This document shows, piece by piece, positions 1 through 6,932 of a stretch of 7,580 nt of DNA. Made by a program: the position numbers and the translations under genes. Positions within the stretch are counted from its first letter, which is position 1, and each line of letters starts with the position of its first letter. This stretch comes from Gammaproteobacteria bacterium (lineage in GTDB: Bacteria > Pseudomonadota > Gammaproteobacteria > Pseudomonadales > UBA3067): assembly GCA_019090565.1 (NCBI GenBank), contig JAHRVS010000284.1, positions 1 to 7,580 on the forward strand. The letters run 5' to 3'. The notes beneath the pieces are model-generated. The model was not told where the DNA came from, made no database searches, and saw only the letters and a program-made list of their open reading frames with translations.

Positions 1-2
1 CA

Positions 3-311
3 TTGATAGAATCGCTTTGCAACGAATATTCGATAGTGAAAATGTGCCGCTGGCTGAAGGTAAGCCGATCTGGTTACTATAAATGGCGGGGCCGCGATCC
101 AAGCTATCAAGAAACATATCGTAACGCGCTTACGCAGGAGGTCATAACAACGTTTGAGGCCTTAAAGGAGCGGTATGGAGCACCTAAATTGACGCTTGAA
201 TTGCATGGTCGCAGTTTTTCTTGTTCAGTTAATCATGTTGCTAAGCTCATGACTGGTGCGGGATTAAGGGCAAGAAACGGAAAGCGTTATAACCATGAGA
301 ATCTGACGTAA
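3..311 (+). pseudogene. IS3-family transposase orfB, N-terminal fragment
   Basis: This is the DNA-binding front part of an IS3-family OrfB transposase. It contains the signature MCRWLKVSRSGYYKWRGR followed by a helical HTH_21-like segment with the typical phrases ERYGAPKL, VAKLM and GLRARNGK. In complete IS3 elements this part is followed by an rve/DDE integrase core of roughly 150-200 residues, giving a protein near 280 residues. Here the frame ends with TAA at 309-311, directly after the RARNGK region, so the catalytic core is missing and the fragment cannot transpose by itself. The last residues (KRYNHENLT) no longer look like the family, so the junction with unrelated DNA probably lies around 280-295. 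The 5' side is cut by the window edge, so upstream integrity is unknown. The identification is by recognition of the motif pattern; the subgroup is not assigned. Confidence 0.8.
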
Positions 312-324
312 AAGGAGTTAGGGA

Positions 325-906
325 ATGACAGGTAATCCACCGTCAACGAAGGAATGTATATCCTGTAGCCAAGATATTTTATTGTCTTCCAGTAAGTGTC
401 ATCACTGCGGTGATACTCAGAATATTGGAACAAAGACGCTTGGGTATTACTCAATGGTTATTGGCTTTATTATCACTGTATGTAGCTTGATTACTTTGGC
501 CACTGCAGCTATGAAGGAGCATATTCTAAACAAACAGCCCAATGTCAATGGTGTTGTGATGGGTGGGGAAGGAAGAGATATTCAGTTCACATTATTTAAT
601 TCAGGTAATGCGCCAGCAATAATCGTTGGGTCTACGGTTACTTATCAAGATAGTGATAAAAATAGTATTACGCGTGTTTTAAATAGCAAAGATCTACCCA
701 CAATAATTGCAGAAAACAAGCATCATTTGGTTAATGCTTCTGGCTCAAGCAAAGGGAACCTTCCATCGCAGGCAATGTTTGGAATTGAGTCTACTTCTAC
801 TATAGGGAATCCAATGAAGGAGCTGTGTGCACTTGAAGTGACATATCGCGATCTTGAGAGTAACGAGTTTACCATTCCAATAATGTACAAGTGTCTACCT
901 GGATAA
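325..906 (+). CDS. Zinc-ribbon, single-pass membrane protein of unknown function
   Basis: I do not recognise a named family for this 193-residue protein. Residues 11-28 form a compact zinc ribbon with two CxxC knuckles (C11/C14 and C25/C28). A hydrophobic stretch at about residues 41-62 (YYSMVIGFIITV and onward) is a clear single membrane helix. Residues 65-193 are alternating hydrophobic/polar, probably beta-rich, and contain phrases such as FTLFNSGNAPAIIVGS that recall Ig-like or CARDB-like folds. Two late cysteines (in LCALEV and YKCLPG) could form a disulfide if this part lies outside the cytoplasm. The start is well supported: AGGAG at 313-317 lies 7 bases before ATG. The gene follows the IS3 remnant closely and ends two bases before an attC-like sequence, so it may have travelled as a gene cassette. 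A role with the downstream NACHT gene is possible but unproven; the intron lies between them. Confidence 0.75.
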   Translation: MTGNPPSTKECISCSQDILLSSSKCHHCGDTQNIGTKTLGYYSMVIGFIITVCSLITLATAAMKEHILNKQPNVNGVVMGGEGRDIQFTLFNSGNAPAIIVGSTVTYQDSDKNSITRVLNSKDLPTIIAENKHHLVNASGSSKGNLPSQAMFGIESTSTIGNPMKELCALEVTYRDLESNEFTIPIMYKCLPG

Positions 907-907
907 T

Positions 908-933
908 GCTTAACAAAGCCATGAACTCGGATA
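908..933 (+). repeat. attC-like half site after the zinc-ribbon gene
   Basis: GCTTAAC at 908-914 fits the RYYYAAC inverse core site that begins integron attC recombination sites. It lies one base after the stop codon, where cassettes usually carry it. The continuation AAAGCCATGAACTCGGA also resembles the left arm of Vibrio/Shewanella-type attC sites, as far as I remember them. The matching right arm and GTTRRRY core should lie within roughly 60-130 bases, but group II intron sequence starts at 934, and no obvious complementary arm is seen beyond the intron at 1698. It is therefore either half of a disrupted attC or a chance match. Confidence 0.35.
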
Positions 934-1513
934 GTGCAACAAGCGAAGCTTGTCATAACTTGCAGGGTGAAAGTCCCTATCGGGCAAGGCGTAGCCTGCC
1001 ACCCGTATCGAGTCTTGCGCGTTGTGCGGAGTCTGAGATTAGCGAGTACCTTTCAGCGTGAGGACGCAATCAGGCGAACAATCATCGTGAAGCGTAGACA
1101 GAAAATTATATAGGCCATAGGGGGTGTCGTGCCCTTGAAGTGTTGGTATTGCTCCGAAAATAGCGAGTCTCAGTTGACCAGACTTATAACGAAGTCGAAG
1201 TCCAAGTAAAGTAACCGAAATAGGCAAGGTTGTGGCGAACTGGCGGAGCTCTCAAGCCGTGGCATGTATAAAGAGTTATGACAGGAACTTGTGAGATCCG
1301 AAGGTGCTCCCAAAGGGAAGGAAATGGGAAGCCAAGTAGAATACGAGGCCAACGAAGGCAGCCCGGAAGTCGGATCAGCTCATATTAGTCTAAGAGCGGG
1401 AAAGCCGTTTACATGGCGCCAAAAGTAGGTGTTTTAGGCAAAGGGGCTGACGGTTATATTTTGTTTGTAGTGGATACATGTGCCGGACACGTAGGTAAAG
1501 TACAAGCAGTTGC

Positions 1514-1531
1514 CTTCAGGTGCGCCTGAAG
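1514..1531 (+). other. Perfect hairpin inside the intron, where the maturase gene would be
   Basis: CTTCAGG and CCTGAAG form a perfect 7-bp stem with a TGCG loop. It lies between the domain I-like sequence and domain V. It may be the shortened domain IV, or a domain III element, left in place of the maturase reading frame. Confidence 0.5.
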
Positions 1532-1624
1532 CTGAACATTACTAGTATCGAAGGAAGGGAATGGAGGTGCAATGGTTTTGGTTTCGCACAATAGGCTACC
1601 TGCACGAGTAATTATATAGCTGAG

Positions 1625-1697
1625 GAGCCGGATGCGGTAATTCCGCACGTCCGGGTCTGTTTGGGGGCACCTCGGTAACGGGGTGTTCTACCACGAC
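1625..1697 (+). other. Group II intron domains V and VI
   Basis: Domain V spans 1625-1657. The lower arms GAGCCGGA and TCCGGGTC pair around a 2-base bulge, and the upper stem GCGG/CCGC closes a UAAUU loop. One lower pair is G-G where the catalytic AGC region usually has a G-U pair. Domain VI contains the stem CACCTC/GGGGTG (1669-1674 and 1681-1686 region) with loop GGTAAC. After it, A1690 sits as the likely bulged branch-point adenosine, exactly 7 bases before the proposed 3' splice site after CGAC at 1697, which matches the usual 7-8 base spacing. These features fix the 3' boundary of the intron. Confidence 0.8.
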
Positions 1698-1714
1698 TAC
1701 GGTGGTCGTACTAA

Positions 1715-1738
1715 GTCCGCTTACGCCCCAAAGCGGAC
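1715..1738 (+). other. Hairpin in the 3' exon upstream of the NACHT gene
   Basis: GTCCGCTT (1715-1722) and AAGCGGAC (1731-1738) are perfect 8-bp inverted repeats around ACGCCCCA. No T-run follows, so it is a poor intrinsic terminator. It begins 17 bases after the proposed intron 3' end and lies 43 bases before the NACHT start codon. It could be a small dispersed repeat, part of the intron's target, or a regulatory leader structure. Confidence 0.55.
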
Positions 1739-1744
1739 ATTCAG

Positions 1745-1780
1745 ATGCCTGAAAATAAGACAAAGGTTCACACAAATTGA
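1745..1780 (+). CDS. Possible 11-codon leader ORF before the NACHT gene
   Basis: ATG at 1745 opens an 11-residue frame (MPENKTKVHTN) whose TGA ends one base before the NACHT ATG at 1782. The NACHT gene has no strong ribosome site of its own, so translation of this mini-ORF could re-initiate there. It also has no clear Shine-Dalgarno, and it may be chance. Confidence 0.2.
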   Translation: MPENKTKVHTN

Positions 1781-1781
1781 A

Positions 1782-4700
1782 ATGAGTGCAAGAGATGATT
1801 TTAGTAAGCCAACAAAGAGGCAATTAGCCGACCGTGTTCGTCATGCCTGCTCCAACCCAGGTTGTGAAAATCCAACAATCGGGCCGGATTCTGGCGAGGA
1901 AAAGACAATCAATATCGGCGTAGCAGCTCATATTACCGCTGCAGCCTCAGGCGGTAAACGTTACGACTTCTCCTTAACACCTGACCAACGAAAAAGCATA
2001 TCAAATGGCATATGGCTCTGTCAGTCATGTTCAAAGCTCATTGATTCTGATGAGTGGCTATTTCCGGTAGAAAGACTGAGAGGCTGGAAAAGAGCTGCTG
2101 AACAAAAATGCCTTGAGAACATTGTTTCACCAAAGTTTAAGCGGACTTCTGTTCCAATAGAAACTACGGCTGACCAAGACTTCGTAAAGCAACTTGGCCT
2201 GCCGGCCAATATTGATTTGCACGCACACTTAAAACAAATGGTCAATGCCGCCAAAGCCGACTTGTCAGCTTTTAAGGGCATGCCAAGCTGGCCTAACGAC
2301 CCTGTTGAACTTGATTTGAAAATTACGGGTGATCAAGATTGCCAGAGGTTTGACGTGCATGGTTTGGCAGCGGCAGTTGAGATTTATAATGAAATTTCAG
2401 TAACCGCCGATCCGGGAACGGGCAAAACAACAACGCTTCTTCAGCTTATAGAAGTGGCTCTTGAGGAGAGTAATTTTGTCGCTGTTTTTATGCCATTAGG
2501 CGAGTGGTCAACTCAAAACAACACCTATTTTGAATGTGTGATTAAAAGAAAGTCTTTTCAGGGTGCTAAACCCGAACATCTTATGCTGCTAGCCTACCAT
2601 GGCCGATTAATTTTGATTTTGGATGGCTGGAATGAACTCGATCCTGCTTCACGGCGACGCGCCATTGATGAAATTAAGACCTTGCAGCGCGATTTTCCTG
2701 GTATACGGCTCGTAATTAGCTCTAGACAGAAAGGGTTTGATAATCCGATTTTTGGGCCGGAAGTGCGTGTAGGAGAGCTTTCTGAAGATCAGCAATTAAG
2801 TATTGCAAAGACATTACGTGGCTCGGAAGGCGAAGGTCTTATGGATCATGCATGGCGTACACCAGGGATTCGAGAACTGGTTGCAACGCCATTATACCTC
2901 ATGACTCTATTGGCTCAAACCACGGGTAACGAGTTGCCAAAAACCAAAGAAGAAGTGTTGAAAATTTTTGTCTCACAACATGAAAATGACGCTAAAAAAG
3001 CATCGTTATTAAGAGATAATTTCGAGGGGTGTCATAGAGAAGCTTTAACGGCAATCGCTGTTGACGCACAGTGCGCAGCAACAACGTCTATTTCTTGCTC
3101 TAGAGCGCGTACTATTTTGACAGAGACGGAGAATAAGCTCAAAGAGAAAGGGCAAATTAAAGGATTTCCAAAACCTGTGAACGCAATCGACTTATTGGCT
3201 GATCTTCATATGATCGTGCGTACAGGTGGAGATGAAGGCAGCCTTTCTTTTCAACACCATCAATTCCAAGAATGGTACGCATCATTTAGGGTTGAGGAGC
3301 TTATGATTGCGGCTAAATCTGGGGATAGCGCAGCTTTGAAGGCTTTGAGAGAGAACATGCTCAACATTCCTGTTTGGGACGAAGCTATATTATTCGCTTG
3401 CGAGAGATTATCGCGCGAAAGCCAAGAAGGTGCAGAGGCCATTGCGTTTTGTGTGCTTGAAACGATGACCATTGACCCCATTCTTTCAGCTGAAATTATT
3501 TATCATTCATCTGATGATGTTTGGGAGCTTACAAAAAGTGCAATCCTCACTTTTATTGATAAATGGCACGTTCCGGGAAAAATAGACCGTGCAGTTCAGT
3601 TTATGGCACACAGCGGGCGCAGTGAGTTTGCATCGCACATTTGGCGTTTGATCGCTGATAAAAGTAATCAAGTCTCGCTTCTGGCCTATGCTGATATATT
3701 TAGGCCGAGTGTGCTTGGCCCCGATTTTGAGAAAAATATTTCCGAATTATCAGAAGAAAAGCGTAAGCATGTTATTTCTGATATTGCCAGTCACAGCGGA
3801 ATGGACGGAATCGAGCTTGCAACAAAATTGGCGTTGGCAGATGACAGCGCTGTTGTAAAAGTTTCTGTGATTGAGTCCTTACAGTTCAGGCGTGCAGACC
3901 GTTTTGTTTCTGAGATATTGCATACCGTCCCTGATGAAGTTTGGCCTTTGCTGGCTAAAAGTTGGTGTGCCAAAGAGATTTCTGATCCTGAAGCATCGGA
4001 ACGATTGGAAAAGGAACAAGAAAAGGTTATGGCAGAGGTTGCCGATCCTTTCCAAAAAATACATCTTTTCTTAAAGTCAGGGGTTAGAAGTCCCGAAATT
4101 GGGCAGAAAATTGGCTCAATAATTGAAGAAATTGATTTTTCTGAGAAGCAGGATAACGGTAGGTATATTCTTCACCAAGCGCACGAAGCTTATTCGGAGG
4201 ATGTAAACAATGCTTTGGTCAAGCAGCTCGAAGAAGGGCTTAAAGTGCCTTATGGCTCTGAGGTTTTTTTACAGGCGTCTGGTTTGGTAATTGATGATGG
4301 GCCACTTGTTGAGCTTGTAATGCAGGCTAGTAGCGAAGAAGGAGTGAAGGCAACAGCCTCGGCAATTATTGGCCCTAAAACAGTTGGGCTGTTGATTGGT
4401 CAGGTTGTTGAAGTGAGTGCGCAAATGAGGGCTTCTAGTAGGCCTTCTGATAAAGCGTTGAGTGATAAGCAGCATGAATTATCGCGACTAATTTCTTGCA
4501 CCGGCGTTAATTCCTTTATTGAAGCAGTTATAGAACGCGAGCGGGCGGAAGATGCACACGAAATTGCACTGTTAGCCGATCTCTTGGCCCGTCATGGCGA
4601 TAAGACGGAAAAGGAACCATTAAAGCTAGATGTAAAAACTTACAACCGTGCAGTTTCTGTTTTTAATAACTGGTCTGAAACTCTCTTGGTTTCTTCTGAG

Positions 4701-6221
4701 CCAACTCGTGCTCAATTTGCAGCGATGGCCAGAGCCATTGAGCGCTTGGCATCCCCTCAATTAGTGTCCGTTCTACAAAGATTACTTACCGAGGATTTGA
4801 AGCTCTGGGATCAGGCCAAGAAAGAACGCGAAGAAGCACACACACAAGGAAACAACATTGATAATGATGCTCACATGTCTTGGGTGCTTCAGTATAGGCG
4901 AGCATTCGCTGCTATTGGGGATGATCAGACCATAGGGTTGATGAAATCTTACCTGCCTGATCCAGAGTTTGGATTCGATGCGGCTTGTGCATTGAAATCC
5001 ATTTGGGAGGAGAAGCAGCTACCAGTGGAAAATGAGCGTTTTCTTAAATCTTGGCCAGATTTTTCTGTTGTGAAGGGTCAGCGTATCAAGCGCCAGTCGA
5101 AAAACAACAATATTGAAGCGGCAGAGTTCGTTGATGATATGTTAGGTGCAGTTGACGATCTTCTACAGAAGGATTCCAACGAAAAGTCTCAAAGGCACGC
5201 TTTGAAGTTAGCCAAGATTGCATTCAGCATGCCTTACAAAAACAAAGAGGAGATGATTAACCGGCTTTTAGAGCTCCCACACTCTGCCGCTGAAAAACAA
5301 GACTTGCTGACAGTTCTTGTGCTTGCCGGTGAGATTATTAGCGCCGACCTTATTCTTGAAGGTATTAATGACTTTTTTGAAGAAGCAAAAGAGAAGGAAT
5401 GGATGTTGTTAGACGAAGGCGGACGAAGGTGGCAATTAAACAACTGGCTTAAACTATTGCCTTTTTCAGACCGGCCAGAAGCCCTGATGGATACATTGAA
5501 AAAGCTTGATGATCGGCGCAAAGAGCCATGGAATATGTGTGATATTCTTTCTTCTCTAGGGCATGCGCCGTCAACTGAGGCCGAAAAAATATTGGGGCAA
5601 TTGGCTGAACAAGATGAAAGGTTTTTAAGTCAATATGATTGGCTTGCAGCAATAACTTGCGGAAAAAATCTTTCTGCGGCTCAAATATTGCTGGAACTTT
5701 TATGCAATGGTTCTTTTCTTGATCAAAGGGGACGTACTGACACAAGTGATTTAGGTCATAGATTGGCCGGTTTTATGGTTCTACATGATGAATTTAGAGC
5801 TGAGGTTTATGAGAAGTATCAAGCTTTGGCAGGGGAGCGGTCAAAAGCTATTCTGGGGCATGCAATCTCCGAGGCTGCGGATGTTGATGGTGTCTTTCTT
5901 CTTATAAAAGATGCGGCTGCGCACAATAAATCATTTGATCAAACGGATATTTATTCTGCGTTGCGTAACATTTTAGTGGGGCAGAGGGAGTCTGTAGATT
6001 GGGCAGGAATGCAGGAGCTATACAGGTTGCCTACCCCTGAGCTAAGAACAAGGTTGTTTCAAATGGTCGTAAGCAACAATAAAGCTGAGGCACGGATTGC
6101 AGCGGAATGTCTTGTAAGAACAGATAACACACGTGATTTTTATGGAGTTGCAGAGTCAGAGCCACGTCATCCTGATATTGAAAGCGGGGTTCCATGGCCT
6201 TTGATAAATGGTATAGCTTGA
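1782..6221 (+). CDS. HNH-like domain NACHT NTPase (STAND/NLR-like, probable antiphage sensor)
   Basis: This is a 1479-residue cytoplasmic STAND ATPase. Residues about 15-110 form an HNH-like zinc module: C23/C28, H50 in VAAHI, N75 in SNGIW, and C80/C83. The third histidine position is S84. The NACHT domain covers about 190-380, with Walker A DPGTGKTT (210-217), Walker B LILILDGWNEL (276-286, acidic D281 and E285) and sensor arginine R315 in VISSRQ. ATPLYLMTLL (368-377) starts the winged-helix-like part, and FQHHQFQEWYAS (490-501) matches the NACHT-associated FxHxxFQEYFAA-type motif. The rest, to 1479, is helical repeat-like sequence suited to ligand sensing. In known bacterial NLR-like systems (bNACHT, Avs), a phage product binds the C-terminal part, the NTPase oligomerises and the N-terminal effector is switched on; that role is inferred here. 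An open frame extends back to GTG 1683, but those codons lie in intron domain VI, so ATG 1782 is preferred. Its ribosome site is weak (AAAGG about 15 bases upstream). The gene appears intact. Confidence 0.88.
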   Translation: MSARDDFSKPTKRQLADRVRHACSNPGCENPTIGPDSGEEKTINIGVAAHITAAASGGKRYDFSLTPDQRKSISNGIWLCQSCSKLIDSDEWLFPVERLRGWKRAAEQKCLENIVSPKFKRTSVPIETTADQDFVKQLGLPANIDLHAHLKQMVNAAKADLSAFKGMPSWPNDPVELDLKITGDQDCQRFDVHGLAAAVEIYNEISVTADPGTGKTTTLLQLIEVALEESNFVAVFMPLGEWSTQNNTYFECVIKRKSFQGAKPEHLMLLAYHGRLILILDGWNELDPASRRRAIDEIKTLQRDFPGIRLVISSRQKGFDNPIFGPEVRVGELSEDQQLSIAKTLRGSEGEGLMDHAWRTPGIRELVATPLYLMTLLAQTTGNELPKTKEEVLKIFVSQHENDAKKASLLRDNFEGCHREALTAIAVDAQCAATTSISCSRARTILTETENKLKEKGQIKGFPKPVNAIDLLADLHMIVRTGGDEGSLSFQHHQFQEWYASFRVEELMIAAKSGDSAALKALRENMLNIPVWDEAILFACERLSRESQEGAEAIAFCVLETMTIDPILSAEIIYHSSDDVWELTKSAILTFIDKWHVPGKIDRAVQFMAHSGRSEFASHIWRLIADKSNQVSLLAYADIFRPSVLGPDFEKNISELSEEKRKHVISDIASHSGMDGIELATKLALADDSAVVKVSVIESLQFRRADRFVSEILHTVPDEVWPLLAKSWCAKEISDPEASERLEKEQEKVMAEVADPFQKIHLFLKSGVRSPEIGQKIGSIIEEIDFSEKQDNGRYILHQAHEAYSEDVNNALVKQLEEGLKVPYGSEVFLQASGLVIDDGPLVELVMQASSEEGVKATASAIIGPKTVGLLIGQVVEVSAQMRASSRPSDKALSDKQHELSRLISCTGVNSFIEAVIERERAEDAHEIALLADLLARHGDKTEKEPLKLDVKTYNRAVSVFNNWSETLLVSSEPTRAQFAAMARAIERLASPQLVSVLQRLLTEDLKLWDQAKKEREEAHTQGNNIDNDAHMSWVLQYRRAFAAIGDDQTIGLMKSYLPDPEFGFDAACALKSIWEEKQLPVENERFLKSWPDFSVVKGQRIKRQSKNNNIEAAEFVDDMLGAVDDLLQKDSNEKSQRHALKLAKIAFSMPYKNKEEMINRLLELPHSAAEKQDLLTVLVLAGEIISADLILEGINDFFEEAKEKEWMLLDEGGRRWQLNNWLKLLPFSDRPEALMDTLKKLDDRRKEPWNMCDILSSLGHAPSTEAEKILGQLAEQDERFLSQYDWLAAITCGKNLSAAQILLELLCNGSFLDQRGRTDTSDLGHRLAGFMVLHDEFRAEVYEKYQALAGERSKAILGHAISEAADVDGVFLLIKDAAAHNKSFDQTDIYSALRNILVGQRESVDWAGMQELYRLPTPELRTRLFQMVVSNNKAEARIAAECLVRTDNTRDFYGVAESEPRHPDIESGVPWPLINGIA

Positions 6222-6231
6222 AGGTTCGCTT

Positions 6232-6260
6232 TTGGACGAAAATAAAAATATTTAAAATAT
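6232..6260 (+). promoter_or_regulatory. Possible promoter in the AT-rich gap before the truncated nuclease gene
   Basis: TTGGAC (6232-6237) could serve as a -35 element and TAAAAT (6253-6258) as a -10 element, with a short 15-base spacer. The -10 candidate lies inside the interrupted palindrome ATATTT-A-AAATAT (6248-6260), a possible operator or H-NS-type AT-rich patch. The gap between the NACHT stop and the next start is 84 bases, so separate transcription is possible, as is readthrough from the NACHT gene. Confidence 0.25.
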
Positions 6261-6305
6261 GATTTTTCAAAGTATGGAAATTTGAATCACGGTATTGGAA
6301 TAAGT

Positions 6306-6839
6306 ATGACGCATGCAGCTACATTAAAGGCTCTCGCAGACATTACGGAAACGGGTTTGTTCGAGCGTCTTGCCACTTCCGTATTAAGGGAGGCAAACCC
6401 TGTATATGAGCCTTTTGTCCACACAGGTGTAAATACCGATGGAAAAACCGTTAAAGGGCCAATTGATGGAGTAGTGTTCGTTAAAAACAGTCAGCGACCA
6501 GACATGATATCTGTTCATCATACTACTGGAGATAGAGATAAGTTAGAAAAAAAGTGGTTATATGATCCATCTACCGTCAAGCGTAGAAAGAAAAATGTTA
6601 AACAAGAAGGCGCTGGTGATATCGTAAAAACTATAGCTATCTATAAAGATCAGCGTGCAAGAACTCCTGATCTAGTTGGTACTCTAGTTCTCACAGTTAC
6701 TTCAGAGCCCGCTCAAGAATTGGTCCGCGAAACTGAGGCTATTGCAAGGGACGCTGGGATCACCATTGATTTATGGTGGGATTCTTGCATGGCTCATTTC
6801 CTTGATACTGATCCGACTGGACTGTGGCTAAGAAAATAG
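6306..6839 (+). CDS. Truncated nuclease-like N-terminal domain of a longer defence-type protein
   Basis: The 177-residue product begins with TLKALADITETGLFERLATS, a helix with E20 like the first helix of Mrr/PD-(D/E)XK nucleases. A hairpin region follows with VNTDGKTVKGPIDGV (D54), then MISVHHTTGDRD and LEKKWL. The usual (Q/E)xK position reads VHH, so catalysis by the classical metal site is doubtful. Later blocks (LVLTVTSEP at about 130-140, AHFLDTDPTGLWLRK at the end) match a family I remember as the front domain of large P-loop/STAND proteins; the exact family is not assigned. Such proteins continue with YLGI(D/E)QELLS, and exactly that follows the TAG at 6837-6839, so this gene is cut short by a stop codon. 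ATG 6306 is preferred over TTG 6282 because it fits the family start and has GGA 6 bases upstream. It may survive as a free domain or be a pseudogene. Confidence 0.65.
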   Translation: MTHAATLKALADITETGLFERLATSVLREANPVYEPFVHTGVNTDGKTVKGPIDGVVFVKNSQRPDMISVHHTTGDRDKLEKKWLYDPSTVKRRKKNVKQEGAGDIVKTIAIYKDQRARTPDLVGTLVLTVTSEPAQELVRETEAIARDAGITIDLWWDSCMAHFLDTDPTGLWLRK

Positions 6840-6932
6840 TATTTAGGTGTAGGGATTGATCAGGAATTGCTTTCTTATAATCTTTTATTGGATTTATCAC
6901 CGTCACAAAAAACCCTAGATATAAATGCTTAG
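6840..6932 (+). pseudogene. In-frame continuation beyond the TAG of the truncated nuclease gene
   Basis: Directly after the TAG, the same frame reads YLGVGIDQELLSYNLL, then LDLSPSQKTLDINA, then a second TAG at 6930-6932. The phrase YLG..DQELLS is the expected next block of the family, so these codons were once translated as part of one protein. No shift of frame is needed; a single base change would explain the first stop. The large remainder of the protein is absent. Confidence 0.6.

Larger units (their letters stand above)
934..1697 (+). ncRNA. ORF-less group II intron
   Basis: This is a compact group II self-splicing intron RNA of about 764 bases. The 5' end GTGCAAC is close to the GUGYG consensus. 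Hallmark domain I sequence is present: AGGGTGAAAGTCCCT around 963-979, and CCCGGAAGTCGGATCAGCTC around 1362-1382. Domain V (1625-1657) and domain VI (about 1659-1697) follow, ending in AC as expected for a 3' splice site. In mobile members of this kind, domain IV holds a reverse transcriptase/maturase of about 400-600 codons. Here the whole stretch between domain I and domain V contains only short stop-ridden frames, so the element has lost or never carried its protein. It would need a maturase in trans to move or splice efficiently. It lies between two genes and interrupts neither. The 5' boundary is less certain than the 3' one. The sequence style suggests the chloroplast-like lineage, but the class is not proven. 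Confidence 0.85.

Noticed and set aside
286..293. GTTATAAC as an integron core site at the left edge of the zinc-ribbon gene
   Set aside because: It does not fit GTTRRRY (T at the fifth position) and no folded attC arms surround it.
1683..1781. 33 extra N-terminal codons of the NACHT frame starting at GTG 1683
   Set aside because: They overlap intron domain VI and the 3' splice site, have no protein-like character, and the HNH-like module begins properly after ATG 1782.
1039..1823. Minus-strand open frames across the intron, including one ending LTLKGTR
   Set aside because: They are antisense to structured intron RNA; such frames are known mis-annotations over group II introns.
3871..4074. 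Plus-strand 67-codon frame inside the NACHT gene
   Set aside because: It is a shadow frame of the long coding region, whose frame is continuous here.
6282..6305. TTG start eight codons upstream of the truncated nuclease gene
   Set aside because: ATG 6306 has a GGA at suitable spacing and matches the expected family start; the extra residues add nothing recognisable.
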